DNA from: a virus
Reading direction: 5' to 3' (one strand)
Virus record (IMG/VR): IMGVR_UViG_3300033153_003943
Span: 1-34,691 of that record
DNA length: 34,691 bases
The notes under the pieces are model-generated. The model was not told the origin of the DNA, did no database searches, and saw only the letters and a program-made list of their open reading frames with translations. The translations under genes were made by a program, and so were the position numbers. Below are positions 1-7,760 of the stretch, piece after piece. Numbering within the stretch: the first letter of the stretch is position 1; each line of letters begins with the position of its first letter.

Positions 1-48
1 CTTCTTTTTTCTTCTTTTTTTGTTTGTTTTTCTTCTTTTTTGTTGTTT
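1..48. other. Polypyrimidine tract at window edge
   Basis: On the + strand this stretch is almost only T and C with a few G. It precedes the first rightward promoter. On the + strand it could be a T-rich archaeal terminator for a gene lying to the left. On the minus strand it is a purine run with no stop codon. The packaging start site of tailed viruses often lies just upstream of the terminase genes, so this could also be part of such a site. Nothing here decides between these readings. Confidence 0.4.
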
Positions 49-72
49 AAACTTTGGGAGTTATCCTTTAGG

Positions 73-91
73 TTACCGAAAGCTTTATATA
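73..91 (+). promoter_or_regulatory. Archaeal BRE/TATA promoter for the late region
   Basis: The sequence TTACCGAAAGCTTTATATA reads as a TFB-recognition element (ACCGAAAG) followed by a TATA box (CTTTATATA). The expected start of transcription, about 25 bp downstream of the TATA box, falls at about 112-116, on or just before the ATG at 115. The first gene would therefore be leaderless or nearly so. Almost the same 19-mer recurs before 21249 and, on the minus strand, at 30179-30198, which supports it as the virus's own strong promoter form. Confidence 0.8.
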
Positions 92-114
92 GTTGTTGTT
101 CTTTCTTATTACTT

Positions 115-330
115 ATGGGTAGTATTGATGTTAGGGTTAAGGAGCATGAGTGTTCTTTTGCTAAGGTTCTTAAGGGTAGTCGTTATGTTTATCGTTGTTC
201 TAATGATGATTATTGTGATTATAAGTATAGGGAGACTTCTCGTGTTGTTAGTTGTGATTTGTTGATGTGTTATAATATGGTTAATAAGGTTGGTGATTAT
301 ATTCCTCCCGGAGATGTTAAATGGCTGTAG
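115..330 (+). CDS. Small cysteine-rich protein, possibly zinc-binding (71 aa)
   Basis: I do not recognise the family. The ATG at 115 is preferred because it lies where transcription from the 73-91 promoter should begin, giving a leaderless message; upstream in-frame starts lie inside or before the promoter. The protein has five cysteines (in EHEC, RCSNDDYC, VVSC and LLMC), compatible with a small metal-binding fold, and ends in GDVKWL. Codons are strongly T/G-ending, as in the two following genes. It overlaps the next gene by 10 nt and sits two genes upstream of the large terminase, the usual place of a small terminase, but no helix-turn-helix is visible. Function unknown. Confidence 0.6.
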   Translation: MGSIDVRVKEHECSFAKVLKGSRYVYRCSNDDYCDYKYRETSRVVSCDLLMCYNMVNKVGDYIPPGDVKWL

Positions 331-653
331 TTAAGATGAGTAGTAATGGTAAGTCAGTACAGTTTGTTGATGACTACGGCAACTTGTATATTACTAGTAA
401 GTCTTTTTTGGTTACTTTTTTGTATGGTAGTGGTGGGGGTGCTCCTTTGTTGTTGACTCGTTTGCCTAATCGTGTTGCTCCTGGTCGTTTTAAGATTAGT
501 CCTTTGTGGGATGTTGCTAGTGGTGAGAAGGTTGATATGGTTGAGCCTCCTGGTTTCGAGTCTGGTGTTCGTCTTGGGGATGATGCTTTGAGTGCTAAGG
601 TTGTTGTTAATTCTGAGGATAAGAAGATGTATGGTAAGAGGTTGGTTTTATAA
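321..653 (+). CDS. Hypothetical protein upstream of terminase (110 aa)
   Basis: Unrecognised 110-residue protein. The ATG at 321 overlaps the end of the previous gene, and a GGAG-type ribosome site (about 309-312) lies just before it; ATG 336 is an alternative start. The stop TAA shares its last A with the ATG of the terminase gene (TAATG), so the two are translationally coupled. The middle carries a glycine-rich run (GSGGGAP) and a proline-rich part. By position it could be a small terminase subunit or a packaging accessory protein, but no domain supports that; treat as unknown. Confidence 0.6.
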   Translation: MAVVKMSSNGKSVQFVDDYGNLYITSKSFLVTFLYGSGGGAPLLLTRLPNRVAPGRFKISPLWDVASGEKVDMVEPPGFESGVRLGDDALSAKVVVNSEDKKMYGKRLVL

Positions 654-2254
654 TGGTTTTTGAGGAGATAGTTGTTGATGATGAGTTCATAAAGGATATG
701 GACTATTACCGAGAGATAGAGGAAGGTCATGACCTAGTGCAGGGCTCTAGTTATAACCCTAATTATTTTAGTGAGAAGATGTTGGGTATTAAGCCTTACT
801 CTTGGCAAGTGTATGTTATGGAGTTGTTCCGTCGTTCTATTGATAAGAGGGCTCGCAAGCTCAAGATTGATATGACAGAAATTGATAATTATGAGGGTGG
901 TAAGATTACTATTGATGTTGATGGTAAGGAGTTCGTTATTATTACTAGTCGTCAGATTGGTAAGTCTACTTTGATTGCTATAATGTCTATTTGGGTTACT
1001 ATGTTTAATAAGGTTAAGGGTACTTTGTTTGAGAATACCTCTATTATTATTGTGTCTGCATCGGATGACCAGGCTAAGAAGTTGTTGAGAGAGATTAACC
1101 GTTTGTTACTGGTCGGTGATGGTAAGATGGCATCCTACTTGGACGGGGAAGAGATGGTGTTTGGTAAGAACTACTTCACTAAGTTACTTAGTAAGGATGA
1201 CCCTAACAATACTACTATGATTACTTTTAATAAGCATGAGGATAAGCATGGTGATTATTTACTTAAAGGTAGTTTACATGGTTCCACTATCAAGAGTTAC
1301 CCTCCTACCTCTAAGGTATTGGGGGAGACTGCTTCGGTCATTTGGATTGACGAGGCTGCCTTTACCGATAAAATAACTGATACTTTCGTATTTGATTACT
1401 TGTACCCTGTTGGTAACTCTACTAATGCTATAAGAGGATATACTTCTACTCCTTGGGCTACGAGCGGGTTTTTTTATAAGATGGTTGACCCTGATGGTGT
1501 TTATGATAACGACCATGCCTTAGTGACTTGTTTTACCATAGATGCTATTCGTATTGAGAACATTAACCAGTACGATAATGTTATGAAGATAATTAACACT
1601 TTGAATCAGGATGGTAAGATTAATCAAGTTCAGAGAGCATATTATTGTAGATTCGTAAAAGGAGAAAAGAGTTATTTCAATCCCGAGAAAGTTACTAATT
1701 GTTTCGAGAACGAAGAAATCATGCTTGATAGGTTTGGTGGTTCTTGTGATTTAGGGGTTGACTTTGGTGGTCAGACTACAAGCAAGACAGTGCTTACTAT
1801 CAGTTACTTGGATGACCATGATGTTATACATCGTATATATCATAAGACTTATGGTGTTGGTAAGGATGATAGTATAATTTCTGATATCGAGGAGTTAATG
1901 ACTCGTTTCAAGATAGAAAGGATTGTTCCTGATGATTGTCCTCAGGGTGATTACTTGATTAGGGATATGAAGGATAAGGGTTGGAATGTTCAACCTATGA
2001 ATTTCCGAACAGATAAGATAAAGAAGTATGGTGCTTTTCGTAGTAAGCTCAACAGAGAGGAGATTTATACTTATCCTGATGAGGACTTAAAAACAGAGAT
2101 GTACTCTTTAGAGTTTATTGAGGGTGTTCGTAATACTATGATTCGTCATGCTCCTGGTTATGGGGATGACTTGATTGATAGTTTCTTACTATCGTGTTAT
2201 TTTTTCTTGAATGATACTGTTGGAGGTAATTATTATGACATGGATGATTACTGA
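653..2254 (+). CDS. terL: Terminase large subunit (packaging ATPase and nuclease)
   Basis: Motor that pumps viral DNA into the prohead and cuts it. The 533-residue length is normal for TerL. An adenine-binding region (KPYSWQVYVM, about residues 48-57) is followed by a Walker A-like SRQIGKST near 98-105, a Walker B with catalytic acid VIWIDEAAF near 228-236, and a coupling motif YTSTPW near 263. The C-terminal RNase H-like nuclease has its first acid in DLGVDFGG (about 366-373), a second acidic patch IVPDDCPQGDY (about 424-434), and a last one GDDLIDS near 503-509. It is the first large late gene, directly downstream of two small genes and upstream of the portal, the usual head-packaging order. 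Codons are unusually T/G-ending compared with the genes from 2.7 kb onward. Confidence 0.96.
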   Translation: MVFEEIVVDDEFIKDMDYYREIEEGHDLVQGSSYNPNYFSEKMLGIKPYSWQVYVMELFRRSIDKRARKLKIDMTEIDNYEGGKITIDVDGKEFVIITSRQIGKSTLIAIMSIWVTMFNKVKGTLFENTSIIIVSASDDQAKKLLREINRLLLVGDGKMASYLDGEEMVFGKNYFTKLLSKDDPNNTTMITFNKHEDKHGDYLLKGSLHGSTIKSYPPTSKVLGETASVIWIDEAAFTDKITDTFVFDYLYPVGNSTNAIRGYTSTPWATSGFFYKMVDPDGVYDNDHALVTCFTIDAIRIENINQYDNVMKIINTLNQDGKINQVQRAYYCRFVKGEKSYFNPEKVTNCFENEEIMLDRFGGSCDLGVDFGGQTTSKTVLTISYLDDHDVIHRIYHKTYGVGKDDSIISDIEELMTRFKIERIVPDDCPQGDYLIRDMKDKGWNVQPMNFRTDKIKKYGAFRSKLNREEIYTYPDEDLKTEMYSLEFIEGVRNTMIRHAPGYGDDLIDSFLLSCYFFLNDTVGGNYYDMDDY

Positions 2255-2281
2255 AGAGGTGTTTTTTTGGTAGGTAAGTAT

Positions 2282-2416
2282 ATGCAGAGGAGAAAGTTCT
2301 TTATTCCTAAAGGAGAGATTTTTCGTGATTACAGGGATGGTCACGAGAAGGATGCTGTTAATTATTTATTCGCTTGTGACTATATAGAGGTTGAAGATGA
2401 AGATAGCTTTAATTAA
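2282..2416 (+). CDS. Small hypothetical protein (44 aa)
   Basis: An intact 44-codon frame begins MQRRKFFIPKGEIF and ends with an acidic stretch (EVEDEDSFN). It continues the T/G-ending codon style of the terminase and fills the gap between terminase and the 2397 gene. The start may be the ATG at 2282 (AGGT 6 nt before it) or the TTG at 2267 (AGAGGTG 6 nt before it), which would add MVGKY. It overlaps the next gene by 20 nt. No family recognised. Confidence 0.5.
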   Translation: MQRRKFFIPKGEIFRDYRDGHEKDAVNYLFACDYIEVEDEDSFN

Positions 2417-2642
2417 GAGCGACGGTAACATGAACAACAATCAGTACTCTTTGGAAGAACAGAAAGAAATTTATGATAACCAGTTGGAAGAGTTGTTGTT
2501 TCGTACCAGGTGGTATCTTGATAACGTGGAGATAATGCAACCATACTTCGTGGCTTGGAAGAATTATCGTAACAAAAGACCTACAATTCCTTACGAATAC
2601 ACTAGAAAAGGCTGTGAAAAAGAAACCTTTATAAAAGAATAA
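2397..2642 (+). CDS. Hypothetical protein (81 aa)
   Basis: Unrecognised protein beginning MKIALIKSDGN. The ATG at 2397 is chosen because an AGAGG ribosome site (2386-2390) lies 6 nt upstream; an in-frame TTG at 2391 and an ATG at 2430 are alternatives. The rest is rich in charged and aromatic residues (RTRWYLDNVEIMQPYFVAW) and looks helical. Here the codon style changes from T/G-ending to A/C-ending, which continues through the portal and capsid genes. It lies between terminase and portal, where packaging accessory genes sit, but no role can be assigned. Confidence 0.55.
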   Translation: MKIALIKSDGNMNNNQYSLEEQKEIYDNQLEELLFRTRWYLDNVEIMQPYFVAWKNYRNKRPTIPYEYTRKGCEKETFIKE

Positions 2643-2676
2643 CTACTAAATAGAAGGATGAGGTTATAGCCCTACC

Positions 2677-2751
2677 ATGGTAAATATTCTAATTCTAAAA
2701 AAATCCTACGGGAGCTGCCACGAAAGTGGAGCATACAATAAAATAGTTTAA
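2677..2751 (+). CDS. Candidate leader peptide coupled to portal (24 aa)
   Basis: A 24-codon frame (starts MVNILILKKSYG) has an AGGTTA ribosome-site-like sequence about 10 nt upstream. Its TAA stop at 2749-2751 lies one base before the portal ATG at 2753. The portal gene has no Shine-Dalgarno match of its own, so this short frame could deliver ribosomes to it by termination-reinitiation. Evidence is positional only; the frame could be chance. Confidence 0.3.
   Translation: MVNILILKKSYGSCHESGAYNKIV
2714..2732 (+). promoter_or_regulatory. GNRA-loop hairpin in portal leader
   Basis: CCAC-GAAA-GTGG forms a perfect 4-bp stem closed by a GAAA tetraloop. It is extended by GCT/AGC across one bulged G (2717). 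It lies about 20 nt before the portal ATG and inside the candidate leader peptide frame, so it could modulate portal translation. No T-run follows, so it is not a terminator. Confidence 0.45.
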
Positions 2752-2752
2752 A

Positions 2753-4081
2753 ATGGACAAAGAAGAAATTATAGCAAGAGATAATAGTAAACAAGTCTTA
2801 CAAGAGTTCCTTTTAGGGAAAGATTCTTTTTCTAAACCATTCACTCCAGCGAAAGCAAGAGACATAGTTCGTAACGACCCTTTAATAGCAGCTAGTCTGG
2901 AAACAGAAGCAAACAAGTTATTAGAAGGAGGATGGGGTATTCGTAAGAATAAAAAGGACAATAAGAGACTGGAGACTAAATTCAAGAAAGACTATAAGTT
3001 CGATGACTTGTTACAAACACTAACCATGAACGTTAGGTTCCAGGATGGACTGATAGAGATAGCAAGAGAAAAAGGAACTGTAACAGACCTCAACTTACTA
3101 GACCCTCAAGTAATAGACGTAACCACTAAACCTAACGGAGACATCGTAGAGTACTACCAAGAATCAGCAGCACAAAACAAAGACGACCAAACAATTATTA
3201 AGTGGATGCCCCACAACGTAGTACATATTAAATTCAAAGACAGTATTCTTAATTTCTGGGGAGACAGCGACTTACAAGTAGCCTACGACACAGTATTAAT
3301 AAAAGATTATATAAGAAAATTTTTATCTTGGTTATTCGCTACTAATCAGTTCCGTAATCACATCAACTTCAAATCCATAGCTTCTACCGAGCAAATCAAA
3401 AGATTCGTATCTTTCTACAGAGAAGGAGAGAAGTCTTATGGTAAGCCTGTAATTAGTGATGGTGAAGTCGAGATTAAAGCTATGCGTACTATGCAAGACC
3501 TAAACTTACTAGTAGAGATACTTGATTGGTGCGACCACCAACTAATGATGTTATTGCAACAAACAGCTATCAGTCTAGGTAGTGGTGGTAGTTCGGGTCG
3601 TAGCGAAGGAGATTCGTTAAGCGAGACACAAAGAACAAGCGTTAAAGCACTACAAAGAAAATTAGCTAACGCTATCAATTATGATTTGTTTAGTAAGATG
3701 AATGTGGCTGAGGGAGTAGAGTTTTATTGGAAACCTTTAGACCGTATGACATCTAAAAGCGTGTTTGAAGTTATAGAGATTATGAAAAGAAGCATGTTCA
3801 CAGATGAAGCTATAGAAGAGTTCATGATTAAAGAAGGTATCAACTTCGAGACTAAAGAAATATTCAAAGAACCAGAACTACCAACAGCAGAAGGTGTTGG
3901 AATGCCTACTCCAGAGCAAAGAAGTAAAAAAGATGCTTCAGCAAGTAGAGTTAAGAAAGGAGAAGGAGAGAGTTCCAAAAACATAGGTACAGGTAAAGAA
4001 AGTACTACTAGGGAAGAACAAATAGTAAAAAGAGACTATTCAGGATACCCTTACACTTATGATTATGAGGTTTTAGAATGA
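2753..4081 (+). CDS. Portal protein
   Basis: Forms the dodecameric ring at the packaging vertex through which DNA enters and leaves the head. The 442-residue protein has the familiar portal start (DPLIAASLETEANKLLEGGW, residues about 43-62), a wing region with LLDPQVIDV and the HNVVHIKF strand, and a stem/crown region with long helices (LVEILDWCDHQLMMLLQQTA). The C-terminal part after about residue 370 is charged and low-complexity (KKDASASRVKKGEGESSKN), as is common in portals. It follows terminase and is joined to the protease gene by a 4-nt ATGA overlap. The call comes from family resemblance plus gene order. Confidence 0.85.
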   Translation: MDKEEIIARDNSKQVLQEFLLGKDSFSKPFTPAKARDIVRNDPLIAASLETEANKLLEGGWGIRKNKKDNKRLETKFKKDYKFDDLLQTLTMNVRFQDGLIEIAREKGTVTDLNLLDPQVIDVTTKPNGDIVEYYQESAAQNKDDQTIIKWMPHNVVHIKFKDSILNFWGDSDLQVAYDTVLIKDYIRKFLSWLFATNQFRNHINFKSIASTEQIKRFVSFYREGEKSYGKPVISDGEVEIKAMRTMQDLNLLVEILDWCDHQLMMLLQQTAISLGSGGSSGRSEGDSLSETQRTSVKALQRKLANAINYDLFSKMNVAEGVEFYWKPLDRMTSKSVFEVIEIMKRSMFTDEAIEEFMIKEGINFETKEIFKEPELPTAEGVGMPTPEQRSKKDASASRVKKGEGESSKNIGTGKESTTREEQIVKRDYSGYPYTYDYEVLE

Positions 4082-4713
4082 TTCCATCGTACGTAAAGAA
4101 CAAATCATCCGAAGTACAAGATAAATGGAAGAGTATAGTGTCTTCTTGTAGTAACGAGAATATAGGTTTAGTAGTTGCTAACAAATGGTTATCTAAACAA
4201 AAAGAAGAAATAGTTATGAGAGACTTTACTTTCGTTACAGATGAAGAACAAGTAGTATTCAGAAGTATAGGAGGTAACGAGTATGTTGACTTCTTACTGA
4301 CAGATACTGGTATAGATGGTTATGGTACCAGACACGCAAACGAGTTATTGATAGGAATAAACAAACTTATTAACTCAGGGAAAGTATCCTTAAAAGGAGA
4401 CTTCAACCACGATTTCCTTAGACAACTACAAGAAAGTGGTAACTCTAAAGAAGCTATAAAGAAAAAAATGCTTTCTTTAAAACAAGGAGTGGCTAAAGTA
4501 ATAAAAGCTATCTATGATAATGGTAAGCTATACTTAAGAGCACTTGTTAATCCTAGGTATAAAAAAAGAATTATGAAATCTAAAGGTGTTTCCATAGAAG
4601 GTTCCTTCATAAGAAAAGGTAATACTTTCGTAAGCGGAACTATATTAGGTTTTTCTTTTATAGATGCTGATAATAAAAAACTAGGCAACCCACGCTCAAA
4701 GATTTTAAGATAA
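4078..4713 (+). CDS. Capsid maturation (prohead) protease with ChaB-like N-terminus
   Basis: Serine protease expected to cleave scaffold and capsid N-termini during prohead maturation. The core begins at about residue 47 (MRDFTFVTDEEQVVF). It carries the expected histidine in GDFNHDF (His about 112) and the catalytic serine in GVSIEGSF (Ser about 172), the HK97-type/U9-like arrangement. The first 45 residues (IPSYVKNKSSEVQDKW ... ANKWL) resemble a ChaB-like cap often fused to phage head proteins. Length 211 aa is typical. The ATG overlaps the portal stop (ATGA), so translation is coupled. Confidence 0.8.
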   Translation: MIPSYVKNKSSEVQDKWKSIVSSCSNENIGLVVANKWLSKQKEEIVMRDFTFVTDEEQVVFRSIGGNEYVDFLLTDTGIDGYGTRHANELLIGINKLINSGKVSLKGDFNHDFLRQLQESGNSKEAIKKKMLSLKQGVAKVIKAIYDNGKLYLRALVNPRYKKRIMKSKGVSIEGSFIRKGNTFVSGTILGFSFIDADNKKLGNPRSKILR

Positions 4714-4724
4714 GGTGAAAAGAA

Positions 4725-4940
4725 ATGAATATTGAAGATTTGAAAGAAGAGATAAATTTATCTATGAGTGATGCTTTAACTCAAGGTGAAGGTAGGGCTG
4801 ACACAGCATCCGCTTATTACTTAGAAGCTATAGCTAAGATGATGTATTATAGGATGTTCCACGAACACTTCGTTTATGACGACCCTAGTGTAGTTGAGAT
4901 TCCTCAAAGAGTAAACCCTGAGGAAGATGAGACTTCCTAA
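4725..4940 (+). CDS. Hypothetical protein (71 aa)
   Basis: Small acidic, mainly helical protein (MNIEDLKEEINLSMSD...). A good ribosome site, AAGGTGA, lies just before the ATG at 4725. It sits between protease and glycosyltransferase, and its last 14 nt overlap the next gene. No family recognised; a head accessory role is possible only by position. Confidence 0.6.
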   Translation: MNIEDLKEEINLSMSDALTQGEGRADTASAYYLEAIAKMMYYRMFHEHFVYDDPSVVEIPQRVNPEEDETS

Positions 4941-5625
4941 AGTACTAGTATTCTCACCAACATACGAAGGTAAAGAATATTGCAGGGAAGAGTTCATAGA
5001 GAACATTAATAAACTTAATTATCCAAACCATGATTTTATTATGATTGATAACTCAGCAACTATTGATTATTATAATAAGTTGAAAGAGGTAGGTGTTCCT
5101 GTTGTAAGAGTACCTAGAGGTAATAACTCTAGGGATGCTTTGGCAGCAGCACAGAACTACGCACGAAGAAAAGCTATAGAAGAAGGTTACGATTACGTGC
5201 TTTCTGTCGAGAGCGATTTATTCCCACCAAAAGACTGTATACAAAAACTAATGGGTCATTTCAAACCTGTGGTTGGTGCTTTGTATATGATTGGTGGTAT
5301 AGGAAAAATTCCTAAACACCCTTGTGTTTTCCTACCAAAAAGTGATGGTAGTAACGGTACGAGGTTAATAACTAAACAAGAACACGAAAAATTAAAATTA
5401 GAAGGAGGAATTTTTAGAGTCCACGGTATGGGCGTAGGAACTACTCTTATAGACGTATCAGTACTAAAGAAACATGTTTTTTGGTGCGATAATCGTTTTG
5501 AAAACAAACACAGCGACGTATATTTTTATATGGATTTGTGGAACAAAAAGATTCCTGTATTCGTAGATTACGATATGGAAATTAGACATGAAAATTCCGA
5601 TTGGAAAAATGTCGAAGATAGGTGA
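4927..5625 (+). CDS. GT-A fold glycosyltransferase (GT2-like) in head module
   Basis: Predicted to transfer a sugar from a nucleotide-sugar donor. The N-terminus KVLVFSPTYEGKEYCREEF followed by FIMIDNSAT matches the first strands of GT-A enzymes. VESDLFPP (about residues 94-101) is the DxD-like metal site. RVHGMGVGTTLIDVSVL is the acceptor-side strand/loop seen in these enzymes, and a late histidine (IRHENSDW) may complete the metal site. It is 232 aa, with no membrane segment. GAGGAAG is the ribosome site. Its location between capsid protease and scaffold suggests that the acceptor is a virion protein, or that it is a morphogenesis-timed enzyme; this is inference. Confidence 0.75.
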   Translation: MRLPKVLVFSPTYEGKEYCREEFIENINKLNYPNHDFIMIDNSATIDYYNKLKEVGVPVVRVPRGNNSRDALAAAQNYARRKAIEEGYDYVLSVESDLFPPKDCIQKLMGHFKPVVGALYMIGGIGKIPKHPCVFLPKSDGSNGTRLITKQEHEKLKLEGGIFRVHGMGVGTTLIDVSVLKKHVFWCDNRFENKHSDVYFYMDLWNKKIPVFVDYDMEIRHENSDWKNVEDR

Positions 5626-5631
5626 ATTGAA

Positions 5632-6066
5632 ATGACAGATGAAAAAAATAAAAAATTAGTAGAAGATACTAAAGAAATGAGCCCTGCGGAAGCAGAGTTA
5701 TTGGAAGTACAGTTCGAGCGTGACTTAGCTAATGCTAAAGAAGAAAGAACAAGAGCTCAGTTAGTACTAACAGAACACGAAGTTTTATTAGTAGAGTTTG
5801 AAAAACTACAACCTTTAATAGAAGGCTACATGGATAATATTACTCCAGAGAACGTTAAGAAGATTGAAGCTGAGTATTATTATGAGAAAGATGATAATTA
5901 TTGGACTTTAATAGCTCAGGTACAGCGTATCGAGTGGTTACAAAAGTTCTTCTTTAATAAAGATAAAGCAATCAAAGGAATGACTGATACAGTAATTGCT
6001 AAGAGAGAGACTATAGCTTCTTTGACAGAAAAAATCTCTTTAATGGACGGTGATTCCGATGAGTAA
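5632..6066 (+). CDS. Coiled-coil head-region protein (144 aa)
   Basis: Unrecognised, highly charged helical protein. Residues about 18-60 (AEAELLEVQFERDLANAKEE...) and 110-140 have heptad-like spacing typical of coiled coils. An AGGTGA ribosome site overlaps the stop of the glycosyltransferase. It precedes the scaffold-like gene with an 8-nt overlap, so it may be a scaffold partner or head assembly factor. Confidence 0.65.
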   Translation: MTDEKNKKLVEDTKEMSPAEAELLEVQFERDLANAKEERTRAQLVLTEHEVLLVEFEKLQPLIEGYMDNITPENVKKIEAEYYYEKDDNYWTLIAQVQRIEWLQKFFFNKDKAIKGMTDTVIAKRETIASLTEKISLMDGDSDE

Positions 6067-6517
6067 AGAACCAGATACTAAAACCTTCACTGATGAAGAA
6101 GTCAAACAGATGGAAGCAGATATGAAGAAATCCTTAGACAAGGAGAATCAAGACCTTGTCGCTAAGACCATTGCGGAGACCAAAGAAAAGCTCGAGAAAG
6201 AGAAAAGGTTTTCTGAGATGGAAGAACAAATGAAAACAATACAGGCTGAGAAAGAAGCAGAGAAAGAGAAATACGCAAATGACTTAGAGGCTCTGAAAAC
6301 TTCCTTCAAAGAAGAATCAGAAAAAATGGTACGTGAGTTCCAAGATTCTCGACAAAGCACTGTGAATAACAATAACCCTTTCAAAAAAGATACCAAAGAA
6401 GCAGATGATATTCTTGATAAGTACAAAAACGATGAGGATTACAGAAAATCTCTCGACGTTGAGTCACGTAAGAAGTTCGCTGAATACACAGGTATCCCAG
6501 AAAGACTTTTAATGTAA
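6059..6517 (+). CDS. Scaffold-like coiled-coil protein
   Basis: Probable internal scaffold directing capsid assembly. The 152-residue protein is dominated by E/K-rich helix (KTIAETKEKLEKEKRFSEME..., about residues 40-100) with an Asn-rich linker (NNNNPF) and a small C-terminal head (KFAEYTGIPERLL), as in phage scaffolds that bind capsid through the C-terminus. It lies immediately upstream of the major capsid gene. The ATG at 6059 is preferred to the upstream GTG at 6050 because GGTGAT lies 4 nt before it. Confidence 0.75.
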   Translation: MSKEPDTKTFTDEEVKQMEADMKKSLDKENQDLVAKTIAETKEKLEKEKRFSEMEEQMKTIQAEKEAEKEKYANDLEALKTSFKEESEKMVREFQDSRQSTVNNNNPFKKDTKEADDILDKYKNDEDYRKSLDVESRKKFAEYTGIPERLLM

Positions 6518-6532
6518 AAAAAGGTAAAATAA

Positions 6533-7447
6533 ATGACAGAAGAAATCGTACAACGAAGTATTGATTCTAATGGGTTCATGACATCAGCAGCAAGTGCTGC
6601 TTATATCAACCCTGAAGTTTGGAATAAAGAAATTCTTAAGTTCCAGGAATCACAACTAGTTATTACAAAATTAGGAAAGATGTATAAAGACCTAATGGCT
6701 ATGCCAGGGGATACTTTAAACATTACTGTAGATGCAGAACCAACAAATGCAAGTGATTTAACAGAAAGTACAGACGTTACTATTGACGCACTAACATTCA
6801 CACAAATCCAATTCACACCTACCGAGCGTGGTAAGGCTTATCAGCTCCACGACAAAGAGAGACGAAGAACATTCTTAGACTTAATGGGTAACGTAACTAT
6901 GAAATTAGGATACGCTCTAGCTCTTAAGAAAGAGAAGTTAGTAATCGCTACTATCTTAGCAGGTGCAGGTAGTACAATTAACGCTAATGGTGTTGTTACT
7001 TCAGATATCGCTTCCAGTGATACTTTAGACGAAGATGACATTCTTAACGCGCGTGCTACTGTGAAAACTAATAAATACACGCCTACTGAATTAATCGTTT
7101 CAGTTGGACAAGAAAGAGCTCTTTTAGGACTTTCTCTTTTCAACAACGCTGATAAGTATGGTGCACGAGATGCTGTTCTTGGTGGATTCATCGGAGAAGC
7201 TTTCGGACTAAAAATTTATTGGTCAGACTTAGTAGAGCCTACAACTAGTGTTTCAAAAGCAATTGTTCTTGGACGTAGTAAAGGTGGTGAGCCTTCATTC
7301 GGTCTTGCTCAGATTGCTCTACCTAGAATCGAGTCTCAAAGAGAGGCTTTAGGACGTTACACAAGTATCGTTGCTGTTGAAGATTACGACGTACAAGTCC
7401 TTCACGCAAACGCTATCTGTTTAATTCAGACCTACGACGCTTACTAA
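6533..7447 (+). CDS. Major capsid protein (HK97 fold)
   Basis: Main shell protein. The 304 residues follow the order seen in HK97-fold coats: an N-terminal arm with NPEVWNKEILKFQESQLVI, a strand region ending in PGDTLNITV, an E-loop region (AEPTNASDLTESTDVTIDALTF), the spine helix (LMGNVTMKLGYALALKKEKLV), and a P/A-domain region with NARATVKTNKYTPTELIVSVG. The ribosome site is AAGGTAA. A hairpin plus T-run follows the stop, as befits a very abundant product. Codons are clean A/C-ending, without rare blocks. Upstream scaffold and protease support the call. Confidence 0.9.
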   Translation: MTEEIVQRSIDSNGFMTSAASAAYINPEVWNKEILKFQESQLVITKLGKMYKDLMAMPGDTLNITVDAEPTNASDLTESTDVTIDALTFTQIQFTPTERGKAYQLHDKERRRTFLDLMGNVTMKLGYALALKKEKLVIATILAGAGSTINANGVVTSDIASSDTLDEDDILNARATVKTNKYTPTELIVSVGQERALLGLSLFNNADKYGARDAVLGGFIGEAFGLKIYWSDLVEPTTSVSKAIVLGRSKGGEPSFGLAQIALPRIESQREALGRYTSIVAVEDYDVQVLHANAICLIQTYDAY

Positions 7448-7465
7448 AGCGTTATTTTCTTTTTT

Positions 7466-7499
7466 GGAGGGTTAATACCCCTCCTCCCTTTTATTTTTT
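7466..7499 (+). terminator. Hairpin/T-run terminator after capsid gene
   Basis: GGAGGG (7466-7471) pairs with CCCTCC (7479-7484) across a 7-nt loop, followed by TCCCTTTTATTTTTT. It stands 18 nt after the capsid stop. Archaeal termination mainly needs the U-tract; the stem may stabilise the capsid mRNA 3' end and reduce readthrough into the fibre gene. Confidence 0.75.
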
Positions 7500-7511
7500 G
7501 AGGAATAATAT

Positions 7512-7760
7512 ATGGCTAATGAAGTAGTAATCAAAGACCCTAGAGGGAATAAACCGACAGTAACTAATAATCGTTTTGATACAAACACTATTATAGATAG
7601 TAGTCTTGTTCCTGAGAAACATGATTATATTAGCCTAGGTTATACTGGTAATAACTTAACAACTGTTGTTTATAAGACTGGTGGTAGTGGGGGAGCTACT
7701 GTAGCTACACTTACTCTAGCTTACACTGGAGATAACTTAATAAGTGTTACGAGGTCTTAA
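7512..7760 (+). CDS. Small structural protein with repeated strand motif (82 aa)
   Basis: Unrecognised 82-residue protein. Two related hairpin-like units, LGYTGNNLTTVVYK and LAYTGDNLISVT, are separated by a Gly-rich linker (TGGSGGAT). This pattern is common in short beta-rich phage structural proteins. GAGG 8-9 nt before the ATG serves as ribosome site. The stop TAA is directly followed by the ATG of the long fibre gene, so it may be a fibre base or capsid decoration partner. Confidence 0.7.
   Translation: MANEVVIKDPRGNKPTVTNNRFDTNTIIDSSLVPEKHDYISLGYTGNNLTTVVYKTGGSGGATVATLTLAYTGDNLISVTRS

Noticed and set aside
20-265. 81-codon + strand frame rich in L/V at the left edge
   Set aside because: It overlaps the promoter and the leaderless gene at 115 in another frame. 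Its composition is the out-of-frame reading of T/G-rich codons.
374-730. Minus-strand frame of 118 codons and similar antisense frames within the late genes
   Set aside because: Antisense to well supported genes, with no ribosome site or domain; shadow of biased codon use.
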